The notes under the pieces: generated by a model
The model's database searches: none
What the model was told of the DNA's origin: nothing
What the model saw: only the letters and a program-made list of their open reading frames with translations
Shown here: piece by piece, positions 56,261 through 64,000 of the stretch
Numbering within the stretch: the stretch's first letter is position 1
Layout of the letters: each line of letters opens with the position of its first letter
Translations under genes and position numbers: made by a program
NCBI RefSeq assembly: GCF_009846755.1
Contig: NZ_AQOR01000022.1
Span: 1 to 64,000, forward strand
Source of the DNA: Alcanivorax sp. S71-1-4
GTDB lineage: Bacteria; Pseudomonadota; Gammaproteobacteria; Pseudomonadales; Alcanivoracaceae
Direction of reading: 5' to 3'
Length of the DNA stretch: 64,000 nt

Positions 56261-56860
56261 ATGGATACCTTTTTGCCGTTTACGCTGTTTGCCTTTGTCG
56301 CCTCGGTGACCCCGGGGCCGAACAATGTGCTGGTGCTGGCCTGTGCCACCCGGTTCGGTTTCATGAAGGCCATGCCGATGGTGTTGGGGGCCTGTTTCGG
56401 TGCTGCGCTGGTGGTGCTGCTGGTCGGCACCGGGCTGGCGCGGCCGCTGGCGGATCATCCGGCCGCACAGCAGGTGATTACCGGCATTGGGCTGGTGTGG
56501 CTCACCTGGTTGTCGTGGCAACTGTTCCGCGCTGCGCCTGCGGAGCTCGACGCGTCGGCCGACGCGCGCGTGCGCATTGGTTTCTGGCGCATGGCCGCGT
56601 TGCAGGTGGTTAACCCGAAGGTGTGGATGCTGGCACTGGCGGTGATCGGCGTGTTCGCCGTGCCAGGTGAAGGGCAGGCATGGCGTGTGGCGGTGTTGTC
56701 GCTGATTTTTTTCGTGGTGGCGCTGCCGTCAGTGGTGCTGTGGGCGTGGCTGGGTGCCAGTGCGGCGAAATGGATTGCGTCCCCCTCGCGGCAGCGGCTG
56801 TTCAATCGCAGTATGGCGGTGCTGTTGCTGGTATCGACCTGGTACAGCCTGCTGCCATAA
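56261..56860 (+). CDS. LysE/RhtB-family amino-acid exporter
   Basis: 199 residues from the ATG at 56261; the frame opens at 56222 but the family start is MDTFLPFTLFAFVASVTPGPNN. Five to six membrane helices and the TPGPNN motif are typical. It exports amino acids or homoserine lactones at the inner membrane. It follows an AraC regulator and precedes a GNAT gene. Confidence 0.88.
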   Translation: MDTFLPFTLFAFVASVTPGPNNVLVLACATRFGFMKAMPMVLGACFGAALVVLLVGTGLARPLADHPAAQQVITGIGLVWLTWLSWQLFRAAPAELDASADARVRIGFWRMAALQVVNPKVWMLALAVIGVFAVPGEGQAWRVAVLSLIFFVVALPSVVLWAWLGASAAKWIASPSRQRLFNRSMAVLLLVSTWYSLLP

Positions 56861-56887
56861 TCCAGAGCCTGTTCAGGGAGAATGGAC

Positions 56888-57436
56888 ATGATGACTTTGC
56901 GCAACGCCACACCGGATGACCTGGATTTATTGCGACGCTGGGACGCTATGCCGCACGTCCTGGACGCGGACCCGAATGACGACTGGGGCTGGGAAACCGA
57001 ACTGCACCGGCAACCGGACTGGCGCGAACAGCTGATTGCTGAATACCAGGGCCGCCCGGTCGGCTTTGTGCAGATCATCGACCCGGCCCGCGAGGACAGC
57101 CACTACTGGGGGCACGATGTGCCGGCGAACCTGCGTGCCATCGATATCTGGATCGGCGAAGCGCAGGATCTCGGGCGGGGCTTTGGCACCCTGATGATGC
57201 AGCAGGCGCTGGCGCGCTGCTTTGCCGATCCATGGGTGACGGCGGTGCTGATTGATCCGCTGGCATCGAATCATCGCGCGCACCGCTTTTATGAGCGGTT
57301 CGGGTTCCAGTACGTGGAAGAGCGCCGTTTTGGCGACGACGTTTGCAGCGTATATCAGCTCCCGCGCGAGCTGTGGCTGGCGCGGCAGGACATCGCGCCC
57401 TGGCAGGGTGGAGAATCAATCGCGGATCACGCCTGA
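56888..57436 (+). CDS. GNAT-family N-acetyltransferase
   Basis: 182 residues from the ATG at 56888, seven bases after AGGGAG; an ATG at 56882 lies too close to that site. The acetyl-CoA motif is GEAQDLGRGFGTLMMQQAL, and NHRAHRFYERFGF is the family C-terminal motif. It resembles the aminoglycoside 6'-N-acetyltransferase/AacA4-like branch (HYWGHDVPANLRAIDIWI), but substrate assignment is not justified. Confidence 0.85.
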   Translation: MMTLRNATPDDLDLLRRWDAMPHVLDADPNDDWGWETELHRQPDWREQLIAEYQGRPVGFVQIIDPAREDSHYWGHDVPANLRAIDIWIGEAQDLGRGFGTLMMQQALARCFADPWVTAVLIDPLASNHRAHRFYERFGFQYVEERRFGDDVCSVYQLPRELWLARQDIAPWQGGESIADHA

Positions 57437-57507
57437 TTTTGCTGACGGCTTGACCCGGCCGTCAGCGCAGGCGGTTTTCCAGCAGATGTGCTTGCGCCCA
57501 GGTGCGC

Positions 57508-58086
57508 TCAGTTCAGCGCGACATCGCTGCCTTGCAGCAACAGCCGGGCGACCAGATCGTGGCGGTGCGCACGCTGGTCAGCCGTGCCACTGGTCTGCAC
57601 CATCGACAGGCTGAGCTGGTAGGCGTAAATCAGGTAAGCGCGGCTGGCGGCATCTTCTTCCAGGCCGAGTTTTACCAACAGGCTTTCAATGAACTGCAGC
57701 CGGTAGCTGTCGACTTCATCCATTGCCTGACGCACATGCTTGTCGCGCCGTGCCCAGCCGCGGATTGCCAGTTCAATGGATGCAGCATCATGCGCCGACT
57801 GGCCATGCAGCGGCAGGCCCAGTAGCCACTGCAACTGTTCGCGCGGCGGCACTTTCGCTTCGCGCAGACTGTTGATGACATGTTCGGTGGCTTTGGCGCG
57901 CCAGTTGGCGAGCACGGCATCCAGCAAGTCCTGCCGGCTTTTGAAGTGATAATAAAAACTGCCACGGGTGATCTTCAGTTCCTTGGCGAGGGTGTCCACC
58001 CGTACTGCATCAATCCCGCTTTTCATCAGCATGTGCTGGGCGGCGCTGACCCAGTCTTCCCGGGTCAGGCTGTTACGCGATGACAT
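57508..58086 (-). CDS. TetR-family regulator of the aromatic cluster
   Basis: 192 residues from the ATG at 58086. TetR HTH at the N-terminus (GIDAVRVDTLAKELKITRG, SFYYHFKSRQDLLDAV), then a helical ligand domain. It is transcribed away from the catabolic operon across a 397-bp gap containing a palindrome at 58434-58457. It most likely represses the operon until an aromatic inducer binds (inference). Confidence 0.87.
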   Translation of the reverse strand: MSSRNSLTREDWVSAAQHMLMKSGIDAVRVDTLAKELKITRGSFYYHFKSRQDLLDAVLANWRAKATEHVINSLREAKVPPREQLQWLLGLPLHGQSAHDAASIELAIRGWARRDKHVRQAMDEVDSYRLQFIESLLVKLGLEEDAASRAYLIYAYQLSLSMVQTSGTADQRAHRHDLVARLLLQGSDVALN

Positions 58087-58483
58087 ACATTCAGCCTTCT
58101 TCTGGTCGGTCTCTCGGTCGGTGATACCGCTGTCTGGGCCAATCAACACGGCGCCTGGCGCGGCCGGTCCTGCCCTGCCGCAATACAAGTGTGTACTTTT
58201 ACAGTGCCAGAGCCCTTTTTGCCAGTGGCTTGTCTGGCGGGAAGTCTGCCGTACAGCATGCCATGGCGGTGCCGAAGTTGTCCTGACGGCCGGCGTTTGT
58301 CCGGTATCTTGTTGAATCCAAAATACTTTGCAGGAAAGAATGCAGTGCTGCATGTTGGCCGTCCCGTGCCATCATGCCGAAAAGCCGCACACCTCGTATT
58401 GACATGGATCAATTGCCGCTCTAAGGTCTTAAAACATACACATTCGTATCTGTATGTTGTAAAGAAAACCGGCGAGGGTTGTC
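58087..58483. other. Divergent promoter region of the aromatic cluster
   Basis: 397 bp. It contains two GGTCGGT direct repeats (58104-58110, 58116-58122) near the TetR start and, close to the catabolic genes, TTGACA at 58399-58404 with a poor -10 (TAAGGT, 17-bp spacer). The palindrome at 58434-58457 lies just downstream. No gene is seen. Confidence 0.5.
58434..58457 (+). promoter_or_regulatory. Candidate TetR operator of the catabolic operon
   Basis: ACATACA (58434-58440) and TGTATGT (58451-58457) form a perfect 7-bp inverted repeat separated by 10 bp, between the candidate promoter and the hydrolase start. The 24-bp span is the size expected of a TetR-family site. Confidence 0.55.
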
Positions 58484-59317
58484 ATGCAAAAACAGGAAGG
58501 TATCGGCCGTTCCCTGATGGCCGCAGGCCACACCACCAATTATCACGAAGCCGGCGAGGGCGAAGCCCTGTTCCTGCTGCACGGCTCCGGCCCGGGGGTG
58601 TCCGGCTGGACCAACTGGGCACGCAGCATGCCGGCGTTCTCGGACAAGTGGCGCGTGATCGTGCCGGACATTGCCGGCTTTGGTTTCACCGAATTCAGGG
58701 ATGACACGCAATACGACATCAAGCTGTGGGTTGCGCATCTGGTCGGCATCATGGATGCACTGGATATCCAGAAAGCGTCCTTCATCGGCAATTCGTTTGG
58801 TGGTGCTGTAGCGATCGGTCTGGCGCTGTTCGCGCCGGAGCGGGTGGACCGTCTGGTATTGCTGGGCACCCCGGCCGGCGAGTTTGTGCAGACGCCGGGC
58901 CTGCGAGGTGCCTGGGTGTACGAGCCGTCCCGCGAGAACATGCGCGCCCTGATGGAGCTGTTCCCCTACGACACTTCGCTGATTACCGACGAACTGGTGG
59001 AAAGCCGCTATCAGGCCAGCGCCCGTCCCGGTTCTCAGGATGCGCTGCGCAAACTGATTCCCAAACCGAAAGACGAGGGCGACACCCTTGTAAAGGGCTT
59101 CCCGGCTGCAGCACTGAGCAAGATCAAGGCGCAGACGCTGGTGGTGCATGGCCGCGAAGACCGCGTCGTGCCGCCCGAGTGCGGCATGTTGATCGCGCAG
59201 AACGTGCCGAATGCGGATCTGCATCTGTTCGGCCATTGCGGCCACTGGGTGCAGAGCGAGCGCGCTGAACGTTTTGTCGCGCTGGTGCGTCACTTCCTGA
59301 GCGAGCCCCGGTCATGA
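58484..59317 (+). CDS. Meta-cleavage product (HOPDA-type) hydrolase
   Basis: 277 residues. Alpha/beta hydrolase of the BphD/CarC class with oxyanion loop HGSGPGVSGWTNW, nucleophile Ser104 (GNSFGGA), Asp226 (GREDRVVP) and His254 (GHCGHWVQ). It would hydrolyse the C-C bond of the ring-cleavage product, giving a 2-hydroxypentadienoate and a carboxylic acid. First gene of the cluster, 4 bp overlap with the LigA-type subunit. Confidence 0.88.
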   Translation: MQKQEGIGRSLMAAGHTTNYHEAGEGEALFLLHGSGPGVSGWTNWARSMPAFSDKWRVIVPDIAGFGFTEFRDDTQYDIKLWVAHLVGIMDALDIQKASFIGNSFGGAVAIGLALFAPERVDRLVLLGTPAGEFVQTPGLRGAWVYEPSRENMRALMELFPYDTSLITDELVESRYQASARPGSQDALRKLIPKPKDEGDTLVKGFPAAALSKIKAQTLVVHGREDRVVPPECGMLIAQNVPNADLHLFGHCGHWVQSERAERFVALVRHFLSEPRS

Positions 59318-59613
59318 GCCGCCATCTGCTGGAAAAGGCCCTGTGGCAGTTGTCGGTGGAGCGAAGTGCCAAGCAGCGCTTCCGCGACGACCCGGACGGT
59401 TTTCTCAAGCGTTTCAATCTGAGCGATGAAGAAAAACGCTGGGTGCGGGAGTTTGACGTTGGTGCGCTACAGGCCGCTGGCGTCAACCCGATGCTGACCA
59501 TGGGTTTCTGGCAGGAACTGTCACCGGATCGCAGCATGCGGCGCTACAAGGAGCGCCTGGGCGCCAGCGGCGAGGCACTGAATTCATTTTCTGCGGCACT
59601 GAAGAAGGGGTAA
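59314..59613 (+). CDS. Class III extradiol dioxygenase small subunit (LigA-type)
   Basis: 99 residues, the typical size of the separate LigA subunit. Aligns with Pfam LigA by RDDPDGFLKRFNLSDEEKRWV and the VGALQAAGVNPMLTMGFW segment. It has no metal ligands itself and supports the catalytic LigB-type subunit encoded 4 bp downstream. The same pairing occurs in protocatechuate 4,5-dioxygenase and 2'-aminobiphenyl-2,3-diol dioxygenase (CarBa/CarBb). Confidence 0.85.
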   Translation: MSRHLLEKALWQLSVERSAKQRFRDDPDGFLKRFNLSDEEKRWVREFDVGALQAAGVNPMLTMGFWQELSPDRSMRRYKERLGASGEALNSFSAALKKG

Positions 59614-59617
59614 GGCC

Positions 59618-60466
59618 ATGGGCAAGATCGTTGGCGGCTTCTGGATGCCGCATGACCCGGTAATGCTGGTGGCGCCCGACGCACCGGCGCAGGCGGTGCG
59701 CGACACCGTATGGGGTGCCTACGAGCGTTGCGCGCAACGCCTGGCCGCACTGGATCCGACCACGGTCATCATCATCGGCTGCGACCACTACATCCTGTTC
59801 GGTCCGCACTGCCTGCCGAGTTATGTGATCGGCACCGGCGACCTGGACGGCCCGATCGAAGGGTTGCCGGGGCTGACCAAGGGTGTGATCGACAACAACA
59901 CGGCGCTGGCTGGGCGGATTGTCTCGCATGGCGCGGCGAACGGTTTCGACTGGGCGGTGGCTCGCGCCTTTACCGTGGATCACTCCTACTCGATTCCGCA
60001 CCAGTATGTGGTGCGGCCGGCGGAACAAGTGCTTGGCCGCAGCCTGCCGACCATTCCGGTATACCTGGCCTGCGGTGTAGACCCCTATATCCCGTTGCCG
60101 CGCGCGGCACAGCTTGGTGCGCAGATTCGTGCGGCGGTGGAGTCGTCCGACGATGACGAGCGCGTGGTCATCATCGGCTCTGGCGGCATCAGCCACTGGG
60201 TGGGTACGGTGGAGATGGGGCAGGTCAGCGAAGCCTTTGACCAGGAAATCATGGCGCTGGGTGTGGCTGGTGATCTGGCCGCGCTGACGGCCTACCGCGA
60301 CGACGACATCAAGGCGCGTGCCGGCAATGGCGCCATGGAAATCCGTAACTTTGCCTGTGCCATGGGGGCGGTACCGGACGCACGCGGCGAACAGATCGCC
60401 TACGCCGCCGTGCCCGAGTGGGTCACTGGGCTGGGCTTTCTGCAACTGCATCCGGGCGCGCGCTGA
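59618..60466 (+). CDS. Class III extradiol ring-cleavage dioxygenase catalytic subunit (LigB-type)
   Basis: 282 residues. The residues correspond closely to LigB: iron ligands His12 (WMPHDP), His57 (GCDHYILF) and Glu241 (NGAMEIRNF), and acid/base His193 (SGGISHWVG). It opens a catecholic ring next to the hydroxyls using Fe(II) and O2. With the LigA-type subunit and the hydrolase it forms the lower part of a meta-cleavage pathway; the order hydrolase-LigA-LigB has the same components as carBaBbC of carbazole degraders. Substrate unknown. Confidence 0.88.
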   Translation: MGKIVGGFWMPHDPVMLVAPDAPAQAVRDTVWGAYERCAQRLAALDPTTVIIIGCDHYILFGPHCLPSYVIGTGDLDGPIEGLPGLTKGVIDNNTALAGRIVSHGAANGFDWAVARAFTVDHSYSIPHQYVVRPAEQVLGRSLPTIPVYLACGVDPYIPLPRAAQLGAQIRAAVESSDDDERVVIIGSGGISHWVGTVEMGQVSEAFDQEIMALGVAGDLAALTAYRDDDIKARAGNGAMEIRNFACAMGAVPDARGEQIAYAAVPEWVTGLGFLQLHPGAR

Positions 60467-60488
60467 TGCGGTCGGTCAGGAGACTGTG

Positions 60489-60842
60489 ATGAGCATTATA
60501 TGGCTTTGCCGCGAAGAGCAGTTGGCTCCCGGCGAAAAACTCAAAGTCGCCAACGCCGAGGTGGGTGACATCTGCGTGTACAACCTGGACGGGGTGTTCT
60601 ATGCCACCACTGACCTGTGTACCCATGCCACTGCCTCGCTGGCCGAGGGCGACATCGAAGACAACCTGATCACCTGCCCTGTGCACTGGGGTCAGTTCCA
60701 TATTCCCAGCGGCAAGGCGGTGACGTTTCCCTGCGAGCGCCACCTGCGCACTTATCGTGTATCCGTGCGCGATGGCGAGGTCTATGCCGACGTCAGCGCC
60801 GAGGCGCGCGAGGCAGAAAAAATCGAGTGTGTACAGATTTGA
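60489..60842 (+). CDS. Rieske-type ferredoxin of an aromatic dioxygenase system
   Basis: 117 residues from the ATG at 60489. Rieske [2Fe-2S] ligands in CTHATASL and CPVHWGQF. Typical BphF/CumAc size. It passes electrons from a reductase to the dioxygenase alpha subunit encoded 37 bp downstream. The residue pattern before the cluster (TTDLCTH) is that of soluble Rieske ferredoxins. Confidence 0.9.
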   Translation: MSIIWLCREEQLAPGEKLKVANAEVGDICVYNLDGVFYATTDLCTHATASLAEGDIEDNLITCPVHWGQFHIPSGKAVTFPCERHLRTYRVSVRDGEVYADVSAEAREAEKIECVQI

Positions 60843-60879
60843 CCGGGCCGTTTCCCGGTGACAAGAGGGCCAGCACATC

Positions 60880-62226
60880 ATGACCAAAGAGCGGATTCCA
60901 CTAAGACCCATCGACACCACACCGCCATTGCGTAACCTGGATCGCATCTGCGACATGGAAAGCGGGCGGCTGTCCGGCAAAGTGTTCTGGGATGACGAAA
61001 TCTACCAGCAGGAGCTGGAGAAGATCTTCGCCCGTTGCTGGCTGTTTGTGGCGCATGAATCCCAGCTTCCCAATGCCGGTGACTACCTGACCACCTCCAT
61101 GGGGGAGGATGAGGTGCTGGTGGTGCGGCAGAAAGACCGCTCCATCCGCGTGATGCTCAATGCATGTCCGCATCGTGGCAACAAGGTGTGCTTCTCGGAA
61201 GCCGGCAACGCGCGCGGTTTTATCTGTAACTACCATGGCTGGTCATTCGGTGCTGACGGTGGCCGCCTGATGGGCATGCACGAATCGAAGTGCTACGAGG
61301 AAAGCGGTTTCGACAAGAGCCAGCACGGCCTGCGTCAGGCGCGGGTCGACAGCTACAAGGGGCTGGTGTTTGCCACCTTCTCTGACGAGGCGCCCTCGCT
61401 GGAAGAATACCTCGGGCCGATGACCTGGTACCTGGACGTGGTGCTGGACATGGATGGCGAGGGCTCTGAATTCTTTGGCGGTTGTATTCGTTCCACCATC
61501 GAATGCAACTGGAAGGTCGCTGCCGAGAACTTCGTTGGCGATATCCTGCACGGCGGCTGGACGCATGACTCCGCCGCGCGCGCCATGCTCGGATCGGCTG
61601 TCGCTAATGTGAGCGACATGCCCGAGTCCTATTCGGTCAACTGGAACGGTCACGGTTACGAGTTCGGTACGGACGTGGTCGGCAACGCCGCGACGCTGGG
61701 CGAGAAGAACATCAACAAGTATCTGCATACCATCCGACCCCGGGTGGCTGAGCATCTTGGCGAGTTCCGTTCAAAACTGATTGGTGCCATTTCCTCGGCG
61801 ACCATCTTCCCGAATTTCTCCTATCTGCCGGGGCAGAACACCGTGCGCATCTGGCAGCCGCGCGGACCGCACAAAATCGAGTTGTATACCTGGACCATTG
61901 TCAACAAGAGTGCGCCGGAAGAAATAAAGGATATGTGGCGCAAGGGCTGCATGATGACGTTCTCGCCCACCGGCGTGTTCGAGATGGATGATGGCGAGAA
62001 CTGGGAATACTGCACCAAGACCAGCCGTGGTCTGGTGACCCGTTATCAGGATCTGTATGTGGGCCTGGGCATGCATACCCGCATTGATGACAGCGAGCTG
62101 CCCGGCAACGTGTTCCGTGGCCAGATCAACGAATGCAACTCACGGGCCTTCTATCAGCGCTGGAAAGATCTGCTGGAGGCCCCCACCTGGGCCGATGTGC
62201 CGGATCGCAATGGCCGCATGCGCTGA
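60880..62226 (+). CDS. Aromatic ring-hydroxylating dioxygenase alpha subunit
   Basis: 448 residues. Rieske ligands C96-P-H98 and C116-x2-H119, bridging Asp221, iron ligands His224 and His229 (ENFVGDILHGGWTH). This is the complete two-domain alpha subunit of the naphthalene/biphenyl dioxygenase superfamily. It adds both atoms of O2 to an aromatic ring to give a cis-dihydrodiol. The beta subunit follows after 16 bp. Confidence 0.93.
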   Translation: MTKERIPLRPIDTTPPLRNLDRICDMESGRLSGKVFWDDEIYQQELEKIFARCWLFVAHESQLPNAGDYLTTSMGEDEVLVVRQKDRSIRVMLNACPHRGNKVCFSEAGNARGFICNYHGWSFGADGGRLMGMHESKCYEESGFDKSQHGLRQARVDSYKGLVFATFSDEAPSLEEYLGPMTWYLDVVLDMDGEGSEFFGGCIRSTIECNWKVAAENFVGDILHGGWTHDSAARAMLGSAVANVSDMPESYSVNWNGHGYEFGTDVVGNAATLGEKNINKYLHTIRPRVAEHLGEFRSKLIGAISSATIFPNFSYLPGQNTVRIWQPRGPHKIELYTWTIVNKSAPEEIKDMWRKGCMMTFSPTGVFEMDDGENWEYCTKTSRGLVTRYQDLYVGLGMHTRIDDSELPGNVFRGQINECNSRAFYQRWKDLLEAPTWADVPDRNGRMR

Positions 62227-62242
62227 CGGGGGGGGCGATGTG

Positions 62243-62788
62243 ATGGCGGAGAGCAACCTGATGCAGGGCAATGAACGCATGGCAGTGCTGGATGAACGCG
62301 CACGCAAGGCCGAGGCCTTTCTTCTGCGCGAGGCGCGGCTGCTGGACGATGAGCGCTGGGATGACTGGCTGGCAATATTGTCGCCAGACATCCACTACTG
62401 GATGCCGGGCATTGAGAACCGGCGCCGCGAAGACCGGTTGGGCACCTACAGCGAAAAGCACATGGCGTATTTCGATGACCGGTTGCGGGATATCGAACGG
62501 CGTGTCGCACGTTTCAGGCAGCCTTCCGCCTGGGCGGAAAATCCGCCCACCCGCAATGTGCACCTGATCTCGAACATCGAAGTGTTCGAAGGTGAGTGCA
62601 GCGGCGAACTGCTGGTGTATTCCTGCTTCATGAACCTGCGCAGCCGGGGTCTGGACGAACAGCATCAATTGGTGGGTCGGCGCGTGGATGTGTTGCGCTG
62701 GGAAGACGGCCGCTTGCGTCTTCTGCGGCGCAAGGTGTTGATCCCCAACGCCATGCTGTTGTGCAAGAACATCAACACTTTCCTGTAG
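62243..62788 (+). CDS. Aromatic ring-hydroxylating dioxygenase beta subunit
   Basis: 181 residues from the ATG at 62243, preceded by a G-rich stretch. Cone-shaped beta subunit (SnoaL-like fold): AFLLREARLLDDERWDDWLAIL, DIHYWMP and NPPTRNVHLISNIEV. Structural partner of the alpha subunit in an alpha3beta3 enzyme. Confidence 0.92.
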   Translation: MAESNLMQGNERMAVLDERARKAEAFLLREARLLDDERWDDWLAILSPDIHYWMPGIENRRREDRLGTYSEKHMAYFDDRLRDIERRVARFRQPSAWAENPPTRNVHLISNIEVFEGECSGELLVYSCFMNLRSRGLDEQHQLVGRRVDVLRWEDGRLRLLRRKVLIPNAMLLCKNINTFL

Positions 62789-62799
62789 GTGGACGCGGT

Positions 62800-63591
62800 A
62801 TGACATGGCTTGAAGGGCAGATCGCACTGGTCACTGGCGGCACCGGCGGTATCGGCAGTGCCATTGTGCGCCGCTATGTCCGCGAAGGTGCGCAGGTGTG
62901 CGTGATGGCGCGCGATGCAGAAGGGCTCGCGGCACTGAAGGCTGAACTGGGCGACCGGATCATTACCGTGACCGGTGACGTCACCCGCTATCAGGACAAC
63001 CAGCGCGCTGTGGACGAAACCCTGGCCACGTTCGGCCGGCTGGATGTGTTCGTCGGCAATGCCGCAGTGTTCGATTACTTCACCCGGCTGGACCGCATTC
63101 CGGCGGCGGAGCTGGAACAGCGTTTCAAGTCGCTGTTCGCGGTCAATGTGCAGGGCTATCTGATGGGCGCACGGTGCACCATGGAGGCACTGAAAAAAAG
63201 CCGGGGCAGCATGATCTTCACGCTCTCCAACAGCGCGTTCTATGCGGGGGGCGGTGGCGTGCTGTATGTCACCTCCAAGCACGCGGTAGTGGGACTGGTG
63301 CGGCAACTGGCCTTTGAGCTGGCGCCCGATGTGCGCGTGAACGGTGTGGCACCGGGCGCAACCAATACCGCCATGAAGAGCCTGGAAGGGCTCAATGCCC
63401 GCGCCGTGCCGTTGAATGAAATTCCTGGCTTCGGTGACAAGGCAGCGCAATCGGTGCCACTGCAACGGATCGCCGAGCCGGAGGATCACACCGGTCATTA
63501 TGTGCTGCTGGCCTCGCGCCAGAACGCGGGTCTGACCACGGCGCACATCATTCACAGTGATGGGGGGTGGGAAATCCGCAAGCCGGGCTAA
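62800..63591 (+). CDS. cis-Dihydrodiol dehydrogenase (SDR family)
   Basis: 263 residues from the ATG at 62800. SDR motifs: cofactor TGGTGGIG, NAAV, catalytic Ser (TLSNSAFY), YVTSK. It resembles BphB/cumate-dihydrodiol dehydrogenases (HSDGGWEIRKPG C-terminus). It oxidises the cis-dihydrodiol to a catechol with NAD+. This links the dioxygenase to the LigAB-type ring opening. Confidence 0.9.
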   Translation: MTWLEGQIALVTGGTGGIGSAIVRRYVREGAQVCVMARDAEGLAALKAELGDRIITVTGDVTRYQDNQRAVDETLATFGRLDVFVGNAAVFDYFTRLDRIPAAELEQRFKSLFAVNVQGYLMGARCTMEALKKSRGSMIFTLSNSAFYAGGGGVLYVTSKHAVVGLVRQLAFELAPDVRVNGVAPGATNTAMKSLEGLNARAVPLNEIPGFGDKAAQSVPLQRIAEPEDHTGHYVLLASRQNAGLTTAHIIHSDGGWEIRKPG

Positions 63592-63639
63592 ACTCGGGCT
63601 GGATGCACCATCCCAATAACAATGACACAGAGAACAGCC

Positions 63640-64000
63640 ATGCACTCAGATAACGGGTTAAGACCCTCACAACAGCACTTTCTCGACCTGCTTGCCGGCC
63701 TGCCACTGCCGGCACTGGCCGCGCCGATGTTTTTGGTGTCCGGCCCGGAACTCATGATCGCCTGTTGCCGTGCTGGCCTGATCGGCAGTATGCCGGCGCC
63801 GAATGCGCGCACAGTCGAACAGCTTGATGACTGGCTGTCACAGGTGACACAAAGCCTGGATGACGCCCGCGCCCGCGGCGAGGCAGTGGCCCCGTGGATG
63901 CTCAACATGATTGTACATGCCAGCTATGACCGCTTTGACGCGGAAATCGAGCTGGTGCGCCGATACCGCCCACCTGTGGTATCCACTGCCCTGGGGAGCC
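63640..64000 (+). CDS. Nitronate monooxygenase-like protein (3' end outside window)
   Basis: 120 codons from the ATG at 63640, still open at the window edge. The start of the NMO/2-nitropropane dioxygenase TIM barrel is seen: LAAPMFLVSGPELMIACCRAG, LIGSMPAPNART and MLNMIVHASYDRFD. These FMN enzymes oxidise alkyl nitronates to carbonyls. It is co-directional with the aromatic cluster (48-bp gap) and may be part of the same transcript, but a nitronate step is not implied by the rest of the cluster. Confidence 0.8.
   Translation, partial: MHSDNGLRPSQQHFLDLLAGLPLPALAAPMFLVSGPELMIACCRAGLIGSMPAPNARTVEQLDDWLSQVTQSLDDARARGEAVAPWMLNMIVHASYDRFDAEIELVRRYRPPVVSTALGS

Overview
The window comes from a GC-rich gammaproteobacterial chromosome. 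The order ndk-rlmN-pilW-rodZ-ispG-hisS-yfgM-bamB-der, followed after a short insertion by xseA/guaB-guaA, is the Pseudomonas/Oceanospirillales arrangement. Together with a SUF-only Fe-S locus and an aromatic-degradation cluster, this suggests a marine, hydrocarbon-associated lineage such as Alcanivoracaceae. That placement is inference; no rRNA or tRNA gene is present to confirm it.

Layout. 1-2900: the 3' part of a large surface or secreted protein with six 71-residue InlB-type repeats and a degenerate M30-like peptidase region. 2999-8446: an AraC regulator, a VOC protein, a complete potABCD polyamine transporter and a DUF1330 protein. 8620-12130: PBP4-type carboxypeptidase, a stand-alone H-NOX gas sensor and an MFS transporter. 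12207-18363 (minus): sufBCDSATE, with an IscR type-1-like site over its promoter. 18719-27935: housekeeping genes (nucleotide metabolism, RNA modification, pilus, cell shape, isoprenoid and His-tRNA synthesis, outer-membrane assembly, ribosome GTPase). 28026-32976: TonB receptor, periplasmic binding protein and hybrid kinase, a probable nutrient-uptake/sensing unit. 32972-33232: a small non-coding element with 43-bp inverted ends around three 45-bp tandem repeats. 33256-37953: xseA and guaBA.

38025-40845 is the most unusual part: an AT-rich three-gene minus-strand block directly behind the guaA terminator, encoding a PD-(D/E)XK nuclease-like protein (sce7726 type), a Beta-protein/sce7725 protein and a zinc-finger RES-domain protein (predicted NAD+ phosphorylase). 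It looks like a transferred anti-phage or abortive-infection cassette. A Fic protein, a YghU-type GST, a Phd/PIN toxin-antitoxin pair and a thioredoxin-reductase-like/Rrf2 pair follow.

46402-57436 holds ordinary accessory metabolism: HdeD, MocR regulator, flavoprotein, DegV, SRPBCC protein, LysR/azoreductase, lipid kinase plus phosphoesterase, AraC, LysE, GNAT. 57508-63591 is an aromatic catabolic cluster: a divergent TetR regulator, then a meta-cleavage hydrolase, two-subunit class III extradiol dioxygenase (LigA/LigB type), Rieske ferredoxin, ring-hydroxylating dioxygenase alpha and beta, and dihydrodiol dehydrogenase. Together these would hydroxylate an aromatic ring, rearomatise it to a catechol, cleave the ring and hydrolyse the product. 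No electron-transfer reductase is seen before the window ends inside a nitronate monooxygenase-like gene.
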